Shown here one piece after another: positions 1 through 5,760 of a stretch of 15,363 nt of DNA (positions within the stretch are counted from its first letter, which is position 1; each line of letters begins with the position of its first letter). This DNA comes from an uncultured Chloroflexota bacterium. GTDB taxonomy: Bacteria; Chloroflexota; Limnocylindria; Limnocylindrales; CSP1-4. The notes under the pieces were generated by a model, which did not search any database, had not been told where the DNA came from, and saw nothing but the letters and a program-made list of their open reading frames with translations. The DNA lies in NCBI GenBank assembly GCA_903924005.1, contig CAIXZV010000171.1, positions 1 through 15,363 of the forward strand, given 5' to 3'. The position numbers and the translations under genes are program-made.

Positions 1-87
1 GAGATGCAGAAGATGATGAAGCGGTTCTCAGGGCCGGGCGGCAAGCGCGCGGCGATGAGCGCGATGAACCCGATGGGTCGCAGGTGA
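1..87 (+). CDS. ffh: Signal recognition particle protein Ffh, C-terminal end (partial)
   Basis: The window opens inside a reading frame that ends at the TGA at 85-87, leaving 28 residues. They are rich in Met, Lys, Arg and Gly (EMQKMMKRF, then a GKRAAMSAM stretch), like the end of the Ffh M domain, which binds 4.5S RNA and signal peptides. The gene order supports this, because ffh commonly sits directly upstream of rpsP in Chloroflexota and Firmicutes. The stop overlaps the GTG start of the next gene in a GTGA tetranucleotide, which suggests translational coupling. The GTPase NG domain lies outside the window, so the identity rests on the tail composition and synteny alone. Confidence 0.6.
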   Translation, partial: EMQKMMKRFSGPGGKRAAMSAMNPMGRR

Positions 88-1943
88 CCGACGTGGCTGA
101 GCCCCTGGAGCCGGTTGGCGTTGCGGCGGTTGTCCCCACCGCGCCGCTCGGGGGTTCTGTGCGCGCACCACGCGGGCCTGGCGGTCGTGTCCGCTGGCTG
201 ATCGCCCTGGCGGTGACCGTCGCGGTGCTGGGCCTTGCTGGCGGTGCCACGCTGCTCCTCACGGCCGCAGCGGGCGATGCGGCGGTGCTTGCCTGGGTCC
301 CCGCAGATAGCACCACCTATGCCGAACTGCGGCTGGACCTGCCCGGCAGCCAGCGCACCGAGGTGCCCAAGCTGCTTGCCGCGTTCCCAGGCTTTGCAGA
401 CCAGGCCGCCTTCCCGGCCAAGCTGGGCGAGGCGTTTGACCGGCTCATCAAGAGCGCAAGCAACAGCAAGCACAACTACCAGACAGAGATTGCCCCGTGG
501 TTTGGCGGGGAGCTCGCCGTGGCCAGCGGACCCGTTGACGTGCCCGCCGCTGGCGCCACGCCAAGCGACATCGCCGCCAGCGCCCGCGTGCTCATGCTCG
601 CGAGCGTCACGGACAGCGCAAAGGCCACAGCGTGGCTCAGCGCGCTGCTCATCGAGGCGGGGGCCACCACGTCCACCGAGTCCTACAGCGGCGTGACCAT
701 CACGATTGTCCACGCTCCCGGAACCGTGAAGCGGCAGAGCACCATCACGATGCCCGGCGGCGCGTACGCGGTCCTGGGCAGCGTGTTGGTTGCCGGCGAC
801 GAGGCGTCCGTGCGAGCTGCGGTTGACACGCGCGGCAGCCGCGGGCTCGGCACGTTGGCGTCGTTCCGCGCGGCGGAGGCGGCCGTTGGAGGGGACCGCG
901 TTGCGTTTGCCTGGGCGGACTCGAAGGCGCTGCTTGCCCCGGCGGTTGCCGCGGCGTCCGGCGCCGTGAAGGACACGATGCTCACGGCGCTCCTCGGGAT
1001 CGTCCGGGACGACGCCCCGGCGTGGGCCGCCGGCGCCATCCGCGCTGTGGACGGCAACCTCGTCATTGACACCGTTGAGCCAAAGCCGGCGACCAGCGCG
1101 CAACAGCCCGCGACCGCAGCCGACACCGCCCAGCTCGCAAAGCTGGTCCCGGCCGACACGCTGGTCCTCCTTGGCGCCCAAAGCCCCGGCGCCGCCCTTG
1201 CGCAGCTCCGGACGCGCCTGGTTGCGGACCCGGCCCTCGCTCCGGTTGTCACGCAGGTGGACCAGGCGCTCGGCGTCATCGGCGGGCTTGACGCCGCCAC
1301 CGGCTGGATCGGCAACACCGGCATCGCCATCACCAACACAGACGGCAAGCCCGCGGGCGGGCTCGTCATCGTCCCGTCGGACGCCACCGGCGGCAAGCGG
1401 CTCATCACCCAAGTGCGCAGCATCGCCCAGATCGCTGGGGCCGCAGCCAACATCATCCCCAGTTTTGACGACGCCGCGTACGGCGACGCAACCGTCACCG
1501 TGGTGAGCATCCCCAACGCCGGCAACCTGCTGCGCCTGCTGCAAGGCGCCACCGGCAATACGTGCGGCGTGACCTGCCGCGTGGCCGCGCCCCAAGACCT
1601 CACCATCACATTCGCCTATGCGGTGACCCCAGAAGTCATCGTGATCGGCACGGACGCACGGTTTGTGAAGGCAGTGCTGGACGCCCGGGGCGGCTTGTCA
1701 CTTGCGACGCAGCCCCGTTTCAAGGACCTCCTTGCGAAGGCCGGCGCCAGTGGCGACGGTCTTGCCTGGGTGGACATCGCCGCGGTCCGCGATCTCGTCG
1801 CGGCCGCCCAGCCCGCCAGCGAACGCGCCAGTTATGACGCGGACGTCAAGCCCTATCTCGCGCCGATTGACGGGCTCGTGGCCACCGGAACCACCGATGG
1901 CGACCTCATCCGTTCAACGATCATCCTGTCCATCAAGCCCTAA
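84..1943 (+). CDS. DUF3352-like single-pass membrane protein
   Basis: This 619-residue protein has a disordered Pro/Ala/Gly-rich N-terminus (about 1-35), one hydrophobic helix at about 38-62 preceded by Arg residues, and a large domain that is probably extracytoplasmic. Just after the helix comes WVPADSTTYAELRLDLPG and then FPGFADQA. I associate this pattern with the DUF3352 family of Chloroflexota, Cyanobacteria and Actinobacteria; its function is unknown. The only cysteines I see are the pair in CGVTC (about residue 485-495), which could form a disulfide outside the cytoplasm. The GTG start at 84 overlaps the upstream stop by 4 nt, so co-expression with ffh is likely. A link to SRP-dependent membrane insertion is possible but is only inferred from position. 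Confidence 0.75.
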   Translation: MTDVAEPLEPVGVAAVVPTAPLGGSVRAPRGPGGRVRWLIALAVTVAVLGLAGGATLLLTAAAGDAAVLAWVPADSTTYAELRLDLPGSQRTEVPKLLAAFPGFADQAAFPAKLGEAFDRLIKSASNSKHNYQTEIAPWFGGELAVASGPVDVPAAGATPSDIAASARVLMLASVTDSAKATAWLSALLIEAGATTSTESYSGVTITIVHAPGTVKRQSTITMPGGAYAVLGSVLVAGDEASVRAAVDTRGSRGLGTLASFRAAEAAVGGDRVAFAWADSKALLAPAVAAASGAVKDTMLTALLGIVRDDAPAWAAGAIRAVDGNLVIDTVEPKPATSAQQPATAADTAQLAKLVPADTLVLLGAQSPGAALAQLRTRLVADPALAPVVTQVDQALGVIGGLDAATGWIGNTGIAITNTDGKPAGGLVIVPSDATGGKRLITQVRSIAQIAGAAANIIPSFDDAAYGDATVTVVSIPNAGNLLRLLQGATGNTCGVTCRVAAPQDLTITFAYAVTPEVIVIGTDARFVKAVLDARGGLSLATQPRFKDLLAKAGASGDGLAWVDIAAVRDLVAAAQPASERASYDADVKPYLAPIDGLVATGTTDGDLIRSTIILSIKP

Positions 1944-1952
1944 CACCCTGTA

Positions 1953-1971
1953 GGCTCGCCGCCGGCGGGCC
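1953..1971 (+). promoter_or_regulatory. GC-rich hairpin between DUF3352 gene and rpsP
   Basis: GGCTCGCC (1953-1960) can pair with GGCGGGCC (1964-1971) around a GCC loop, giving 8 pairs including one G-U. It lies 10 nt after the stop of the membrane-protein gene and about 40 nt before rpsP. No U-tract follows, so it is not a standard terminator; it could mark an mRNA processing or stability boundary. The bases TAGGCT at 1951-1956 could also be read as a weak -10 box for rpsP, but no -35 is visible at the right distance. Confidence 0.35.
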
Positions 1972-2009
1972 CGCGCAAAGGTTCGCAGCCAGAAGGAGCA
2001 GCACCGCAC

Positions 2010-2264
2010 ATGTCCGTCCGCATCCGCCTCACCCGCGTCGGGGCGACCAAGCAGCCGACGTACCGGGTCGTTGTCACCGACAGCCGCTCGGCTCGAGACG
2101 GCCGCTCCATCGAGACGATCGGCCACTACAACCCGCGCCAGGACCCGATCGAGTTCGTCGTTGACGCCGCCAAGGCCAAGGACTGGATCGCCAAGGGCGC
2201 GCAGCCCTCCGAAACTGTGGCGCGTCTCTTCAAGCAGGCCGGCATCCTGCCGGGCAGCAAGTAG
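2010..2264 (+). CDS. rpsP: 30S ribosomal protein S16
   Basis: The protein is 84 residues, the normal length for S16, which binds 16S rRNA and helps assemble the 30S body. It starts with SVRIRLTRVGATKQPTYRVV and continues with the family-typical SRSARDGRSIETIGHYNP and DRxAxWIAKGAQPSETV-like segments. The ATG at 2010 is preceded by AAGGAG at 1993-1998, a good ribosome-binding site with 11 nt spacing. The next gene, khpA, starts only 8 nt after the stop, so the two are surely co-transcribed. Gene order rpsP-khpA-rimM-trmD-rplS is the widespread bacterial arrangement. Confidence 0.97.
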   Translation: MSVRIRLTRVGATKQPTYRVVVTDSRSARDGRSIETIGHYNPRQDPIEFVVDAAKAKDWIAKGAQPSETVARLFKQAGILPGSK

Positions 2265-2272
2265 CCACCGCC

Positions 2273-2506
2273 ATGGCCGCCGCAGAGCTGGTCGAATACG
2301 TTGCAAAGTCCCTTGTCGACGACCCTGAGGCCGTGACGGTTGAAGTGGTCGAGGGCGAAGAGGGCACCATCATCGAGCTGCACGTGGCCGAGTCCGACAT
2401 GGGCAAGGTCATCGGGCGCAATGGCAGCGTTGCCAAGGCGCTCCGGACTCTGCTCAAGGTGACCGCCGCCCGCAACGGCGAGCCCGTCAGCCTCGAAATC
2501 GTCTGA
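2273..2506 (+). CDS. khpA: KH-domain RNA-binding protein KhpA (YlqC family)
   Basis: This 77-residue protein is a single type II KH domain. The RNA-binding GxxG loop is visible as GRNG at residues 48-51 within KVIGRNGSVAKALRTLLKV. N-terminal residues 1-40 resemble the YlqC/KhpA family (LVEYVAKSLVDDPEAV). In Firmicutes KhpA pairs with KhpB (Jag) and affects cell-envelope growth and RNA binding; no khpB gene is in this window. The start ATG lies 8 nt after the rpsP stop without a strong Shine-Dalgarno sequence, so coupling to rpsP is likely. The stop codon TGA is the first part of the hairpin at 2504-2529. Confidence 0.93.
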   Translation: MAAAELVEYVAKSLVDDPEAVTVEVVEGEEGTIIELHVAESDMGKVIGRNGSVAKALRTLLKVTAARNGEPVSLEIV

Positions 2507-2529
2507 GGGGGCCGTCCACGGCTCCCTCA
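2504..2529 (+). promoter_or_regulatory. Strong hairpin at the khpA stop codon, before rimM
   Basis: TGAGGGGGCCG (2504-2514) pairs with CGGCTCCCTCA (2519-2529) over 11 consecutive positions, one of them G-U, around the loop TCCA. The stem contains the khpA stop codon itself. No run of T follows, so termination would have to be Rho-dependent or partial. Its position between the ribosomal-protein/KH genes and the modification genes rimM and trmD suggests a role in lowering rimM-trmD expression or protecting the upstream mRNA. Confidence 0.5.
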
Positions 2530-2556
2530 CAGCCGCCCACGCCCGGGGCTCGCCGG

Positions 2557-3417
2557 GTGCGCAAGATTGTCGTGCCCGGCGCGTTCGGGTCATCCGGTGC
2601 GTCCAGCGCATCGGCCGGCATCCCCGCGCCCGCGCCAGCGCCCGTACCCATCGATGGACGTCTGGTGGTCGCGCTCGTCCGCGGCTTCCGCGGCCTCCAT
2701 GGGCAGATCCGCGTCGAACTGCTGACGGATCGTCCCGAGGAGCGTTTTGCTCCCGGGACCGTCTTGTTCCCAGAGGGCACGACGGAGCGTCTGATCATCG
2801 CCGAGTCCTCGGCCGTCGCTGACGGTCTCGGCTGGTGGCTCAGGTTTCGCGAGCTGTCGGATCGGAACGCCGCCGAGCGGCTGCGCGGTGTCTACCTCGA
2901 GATCAAGCCTCCGCCGGAACCCCGCGAGCCTGGGCGCTGGATGTGGCACGAGATTGAGGGTTTGGCCGTGCGCTCGTCCTCGGGTGAGGAACTGGGCACG
3001 GTGGTTGAGATCTACCGGGCCGGCGGCGCCGAGGTCTTTGTCGTGCGCGGGCCAAAGGGCGAACTGGACGTGCCCGCAGTGAACGGGATCGTTCTTGATC
3101 TCGCCCCGGACCGGGGAGAGATCATCGTGGACCTTGAGTCCCTGGCGCTTGAGGCGCGACCGGTTGAAGACGAGGACTACGTCCGCCCGCGCGACCGTCG
3201 TCCCAAGAAGCAGCCAAAGCCGCCCAAGCCGCCGCGTGAGCCGCGAGCCGAAGCCGCGCCCAAGAAGCCCGCCGCGCCAAACCGCAATTCGGTGCCCAAG
3301 GCAACCGCACGTCTGGGCGGCCGATCTGGCTCGACGCCCGCGCCAGGGCCAGGCCCCGACACCGCTGCGCCCGAGACGCCTGCAACACCTGAGGCGCCCG
3401 AGACGCCTGTCGGCTGA
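2557..3417 (+). CDS. rimM: Ribosome maturation factor RimM with long basic/Pro-rich C-terminal tail
   Basis: RimM assists late 30S assembly, binding S19 and the 16S 3' domain. The 286-residue product has three parts: a low-complexity Ala/Ser/Pro leader (about 1-33), the RimM core (N-terminal barrel from RLVVALVRGFRGLHGQIRVE, then the PRC barrel WMWHEIEGLAVR to about 198), and an added tail of about 85 residues. The tail is rich in Pro, Lys, Arg and Ala (such as KKQPKPPKPPREPR) and ends in Ala/Pro/Glu/Thr repeats. RimM is usually about 170 residues. The GTG start at 2557 has no clear Shine-Dalgarno sequence; later in-frame starts such as GTG 2572 are possible. The stop overlaps the trmD ATG by 1 nt (TGATG). 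Confidence 0.88.
   Translation: MRKIVVPGAFGSSGASSASAGIPAPAPAPVPIDGRLVVALVRGFRGLHGQIRVELLTDRPEERFAPGTVLFPEGTTERLIIAESSAVADGLGWWLRFRELSDRNAAERLRGVYLEIKPPPEPREPGRWMWHEIEGLAVRSSSGEELGTVVEIYRAGGAEVFVVRGPKGELDVPAVNGIVLDLAPDRGEIIVDLESLALEARPVEDEDYVRPRDRRPKKQPKPPKPPREPRAEAAPKKPAAPNRNSVPKATARLGGRSGSTPAPGPGPDTAAPETPATPEAPETPVG
3367..3409 (+). repeat. Duplicated 16-nt segment in the rimM tail
   Basis: GCGCCCGAGACGCCTG occurs at 3367-3382 and again at 3394-3409, a 27-nt (9-codon) period that encodes APETP twice. It lies in the low-complexity end of RimM and looks like in-frame slippage or duplication. Confidence 0.7.
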
Positions 3418-4196
3418 TGCCGCTGGAGATTGACGTCCTCACGCTCTTTCCGCCGATGGTGGAGGGGCCACTGCGCGAGAGCATCCCTGCCCGGATCCAG
3501 GAGCAGGGGCTGGCCACCATCCGCGTCCACGACCTGCGGACGTGGGGTCTTGGCAGACACCGCACCGTGGACGACTACACCTACGGCGGCGGCGCCGGCA
3601 TGGTCATGCGTCCCGAGCCGGTTGCGGCCGCCCTGGCCCAGTTGCGCCGTCCCGACTCAATCGTCATCCTGCTTGATCCGGCCGGCCGCGTCTTTGCACA
3701 GGCTGTGGCGCATGAACTGGCGACGGCGACACACCTGGTCTTCCTGTGCCCTCGGTATGAGGGCGTGGACGAGCGGATCCGGTCGATGGCCGACATGGAG
3801 CTTTCCATCGGCGACTACGTGCTCACGGGTGGGGAGCTGGGGGCGCTCGTCATCATCGACGCCGTGCTCCGTCTGCTCCCGGGCGCCATCGACGCGGCGT
3901 CCACGCAGGAGGAGTCGTTTGCCACCGGGCTCCTCGAGTACCCGCAGTACACGCGGCCAGCCACCTTCGAGGGCGTCACGGTGCCCCCGGTCCTGGTCTC
4001 GGGGCATCACGAGCAGGTCCGCAAATGGCGGCTGCGCGAGTCGCTTCGGCGGACGCTGCAGCGACGGCCGGACCTTCTTGAGGGCCGCGCGATGACCAAG
4101 GAGGAGGCCAAGCTGTTGGCCGACGTCCGCATGCAGGCCCGCACCGAGGCCGCGGAAACGCAGGCCTCGGCAGACGACACGCCGCAGCCGGGCTGA
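3417..4196 (+). CDS. trmD: tRNA (guanine-37-N1)-methyltransferase TrmD
   Basis: TrmD methylates G37 of tRNAs using S-adenosylmethionine, which prevents frameshifting. The 259-residue length is typical. Visible family motifs are YGGGAGMVMRPEP (56-68), the trefoil-knot SAM-binding segments CPRYEGVDER (111-120) and SIGDYVLTGGE (130-140), GLLEYPQYTRP (171-181) and HHEQVRKWR in the tRNA-binding linker and C-terminal domain. The residue just before SF, which by my alignment is the general-base Asp169 of the E. coli enzyme, is Glu166 here (QEESF). The ATG overlaps the rimM stop by 1 nt, so translation is probably coupled. The 3' end carries the -35 box of the rplS promoter. Confidence 0.96.
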   Translation: MPLEIDVLTLFPPMVEGPLRESIPARIQEQGLATIRVHDLRTWGLGRHRTVDDYTYGGGAGMVMRPEPVAAALAQLRRPDSIVILLDPAGRVFAQAVAHELATATHLVFLCPRYEGVDERIRSMADMELSIGDYVLTGGELGALVIIDAVLRLLPGAIDAASTQEESFATGLLEYPQYTRPATFEGVTVPPVLVSGHHEQVRKWRLRESLRRTLQRRPDLLEGRAMTKEEAKLLADVRMQARTEAAETQASADDTPQPG

Positions 4197-4221
4197 CACC
4201 CGCGGCGGCGCGTGCTATTCT
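4193..4221 (+). promoter_or_regulatory. Sigma-70-type promoter for rplS, overlapping the trmD stop
   Basis: CTGACA (4193-4198) matches TTGACA at 5 of 6 positions. A 17-nt spacer separates it from TATTCT (4216-4221), and TG at 4213-4214 gives an extended -10. This is the best promoter in the window. The -35 contains the trmD stop codon TGA. Transcription should start near 4228, giving an rplS leader of about 100 nt and letting L19 be made independently of rimM-trmD. Confidence 0.7.
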
Positions 4222-4227
4222 CCGCCG

Positions 4228-4328
4228 TCGGCCGCGCCCAATCTGTGGCTCGACGCCTCATTACCTGAGCCACCCGCAACCGCAGGCTCCCGCCGCGGCT
4301 GCCGACGCACCGACAAGGATCGCTCACC
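4228..4328 (+). promoter_or_regulatory. rplS 5' leader with stem-loop
   Basis: The leader contains GTGGCTC (4245-4251) complementary to GAGCCAC (4267-4273), a perfect 7-bp stem with a 15-nt loop. The ribosome-binding site AAGGA follows at 4315-4319, 9 nt before the GTG. L19 leaders with autoregulatory structure are known in some bacteria (the Bacillus-type L19 leader), but I cannot match this one to a known family. Regulation by L19 is a possibility only. Confidence 0.4.
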
Positions 4329-4673
4329 GTGAACGTGCTCAACGAGATCGTCGCAGACCAGCTCCGCACCGACCTGCCGGTGATCACCCCCGGCGACACC
4401 GTCAAGGTGAGCGCCAAGGTCATCGAGGGTACGCGAGAGCGCATCCAGGTCTTTGAGGGCCTAGTGATGAAGATGCGCAGCGCCGGGGTGGCATCGTCCA
4501 TCACGGTCCGCCGCATCGCGTCGGGCGTTGGCGTCGAGCGAACATTCAAGGTGAACAGCCCGCGCATTGAGAAGATCGAGGTCGTTCGCCACGGCCAGGT
4601 CCGCCGCGCCAAGCTGTACTTCCTGCGCAACCGCGTTGGCAAGGCCGCCACGACGCTCCGCGAGCGCCGCTAG
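4329..4673 (+). CDS. rplS: 50S ribosomal protein L19
   Basis: The 114-residue protein has the standard L19 length and sequence: PGDTVKVSAKVIEGTRERIQ, then FEGLVMKMRSAG, TVRRIASGVGVERTF and the C-terminal KLYFLRNRVGKAA. L19 sits at the 30S-50S interface. The GTG start is preceded by AAGGA at 4315-4319. It closes the first block and is followed by two strong hairpins. An own promoter at 4193-4221 likely supplements read-through from trmD. Confidence 0.97.
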   Translation: MNVLNEIVADQLRTDLPVITPGDTVKVSAKVIEGTRERIQVFEGLVMKMRSAGVASSITVRRIASGVGVERTFKVNSPRIEKIEVVRHGQVRRAKLYFLRNRVGKAATTLRERR

Positions 4674-4687
4674 CCGCTAGCCGCGCC

Positions 4688-4748
4688 GCCGGGGTACAGC
4701 CCCGGCACCCGCCGCTCCTGACGACCCCCGGCCTCCGGGGGTCTCGTC
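4688..4748 (+). terminator. Two tandem GC hairpins after rplS, no U-tract
   Basis: The first hairpin is GCCGGGG (4688-4694) with CCCCGGC (4700-4706), loop TACAG. The second is ACCCCCGG (4724-4731) with CCGGGGGT (4735-4742), loop CCT, extended by GACG (4720-4723) with CGTC (4745-4748) across a 2-nt bulge. They begin 14 nt after the rplS stop and are probably the transcript end. Neither is followed by a T-run, so this is not a textbook intrinsic terminator. Confidence 0.55.
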
Positions 4749-4980
4749 ATGTCTGGCGCCGGCTCCCTTGTCGCTCGCGCCACCTCGGTGAGTGGTGTCC
4801 GGATGAAGACTCCATCGGCTCGCCACTGTGTTGCCTCGTTTCGTCATATACGCCACGAATCTCCATGATCTGCGCACCTTGCTGCCCCGGATCAGGAGAT
4901 CCCCATCGGGAGGCGCGTCACAGAGGCGGACGGGCCGGGTGCGGCGGCCCGGCGAGGCGCCACACTCGCCGGGCGGGCGC
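4749..4980. other. Noncoding stretch between rplS terminator and rnhB
   Basis: I see no gene here. The middle (about 4805-4870) is less GC-rich than the surroundings, and the right end is very GC-rich. A frame in phase with rnhB stays open back to 4828, but its translation has no RNase HII similarity and contains poly-Arg/Gly low-complexity sequence. I found no tRNA cloverleaf or known riboswitch. A small RNA cannot be excluded. Confidence 0.5.
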
Positions 4981-4992
4981 TACGCTTCGCCG
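4979..4992 (+). promoter_or_regulatory. Putative -10 box for a leaderless rnhB transcript
   Basis: TACGCT at 4981-4986 resembles the other -10 boxes seen here (TATTCT, TACACT). A transcript starting 7 nt later would begin exactly at the rnhB ATG (4993). No Shine-Dalgarno sequence lies within 15 nt of the ATG, which fits a leaderless mRNA. No -35 is recognisable. Confidence 0.4.
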
Positions 4993-5715
4993 ATGGCCCT
5001 GATCGTCCCCACCCTGCGCTTCGAGCGCCCGCTGTGGCGTGAAGGTGCGCTGCGGGTTGCCGGGGTGGACGAGGTGGGCGTTGCCCCCACCTGCGGCGCC
5101 GTGGTTGCGGCAGCCGTCATCATGCCGCCCAACTGCAAGCGCATTCCGGGCGTCCGCGACTCCAAGACGATGTCAGCCCTCCAGCGCGAGCGCCTGGCGC
5201 CCGTCATCCGCCGCCGAGCCGTGGCCGTCGGGATTGGCGCGGCGTCCGTTGCCGATATCGATCGGCTCAACATCTACCACGCCACGCATCTGGCGATGCG
5301 CCGGGCGATCGCCCGTCTTGGCGGCCACGACCATGTGCTTGTGGACGGTCTGAAGATCGCCGGGTTTGAGGCTGAAGTTGGCGCCTACACGGCCATCGTG
5401 GACGGCGACGCGCTGGTGTACTCCATCTCGTGCGCGTCCGTCGTGGCGAAGACCGTCCGCGACCGCATGATGGCCAAGCTTGCCATCCGCTACCCGCAGT
5501 ACGGCTGGGAGCGCAACGCGGGCTATGCCACGCTGGAACACCGGACGGCGATCCGGCAGTTTGGCCTGACGCCGCACCATCGCAGCAGCTGGCAGGCGCT
5601 CCAGATTCTGATGGCGGGCGACCAGTTGGCTATGTTTGGCGATGGGGCAGGGGAGCCCGCTGCCGATGACGACCTCGAACTCCTTGCTGAGGGAGCGCTG
5701 GCGAGCCTGGGATAA
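4993..5715 (+). CDS. rnhB: Ribonuclease HII with altered GRG motif
   Basis: RNase HII cuts RNA in RNA-DNA hybrids, especially single ribonucleotides in DNA. The 240-residue product keeps the family frame: GVDEVG (24-29), VRDSKTMSALQRERL (54-68), LNIYHATHLAMRRA, VLVDGLK, ASVVAKTVRDRM (148-159), and YPQYGWERNAGYATLEH. The metal-binding acidic residues Asp26, Glu27, Asp118 and Asp157 are present. The normal DEAGRGP segment reads DEVGVAP here, so the GRG triplet (29-31) that contacts the ribose 2'-OH is GVA. The C-terminus from about 215 is acidic and extra. The ATG at 4993 is chosen because similarity begins there; longer starts upstream are low-complexity. Gene order rplS-rnhB-yraN is conserved widely. 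Confidence 0.88.
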   Translation: MALIVPTLRFERPLWREGALRVAGVDEVGVAPTCGAVVAAAVIMPPNCKRIPGVRDSKTMSALQRERLAPVIRRRAVAVGIGAASVADIDRLNIYHATHLAMRRAIARLGGHDHVLVDGLKIAGFEAEVGAYTAIVDGDALVYSISCASVVAKTVRDRMMAKLAIRYPQYGWERNAGYATLEHRTAIRQFGLTPHHRSSWQALQILMAGDQLAMFGDGAGEPAADDDLELLAEGALASLG

Positions 5716-5754
5716 GCCCGCGATAAGCGGCCGATGAGCCGGCGATAAGCGGAC
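5711..5754 (+). repeat. Four tandem copies of an 11-bp unit between rnhB and yraN
   Basis: The units are GATAAGCCCGC (5711-5721), GATAAGCGGCC (5722-5732), GATGAGCCGGC (5733-5743) and GATAAGCGGAC (5744-5754), with consensus GATRAGCSSNC. The first unit holds the rnhB stop TAA, and the array ends 6 nt before the yraN ATG. Because 11 is not a multiple of 3, the TAA/TGA in each unit puts stops in all three forward frames. The period is close to one helical turn, so a DNA-binding site array is also possible. Confidence 0.85.
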
Positions 5755-5760
5755 ACCGCC

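Noticed and set aside
1951..1956. A promoter for rpsP at TAGGCT
   Set aside because: There is no -35 at a suitable distance and the bases overlap a hairpin. rpsP is more likely read through from the upstream genes.
4749..4980. A tRNA or riboswitch in the largest gap
   Set aside because: I could not fold a cloverleaf with a T-loop or find any riboswitch consensus on either strand.
4828..4992. A 55-residue N-terminal extension of RNase HII
   Set aside because: The added residues are Arg/Gly/Ser low complexity without family similarity, the likely -10 box lies inside the stretch, and RnhB similarity begins at the ATG at 4993.
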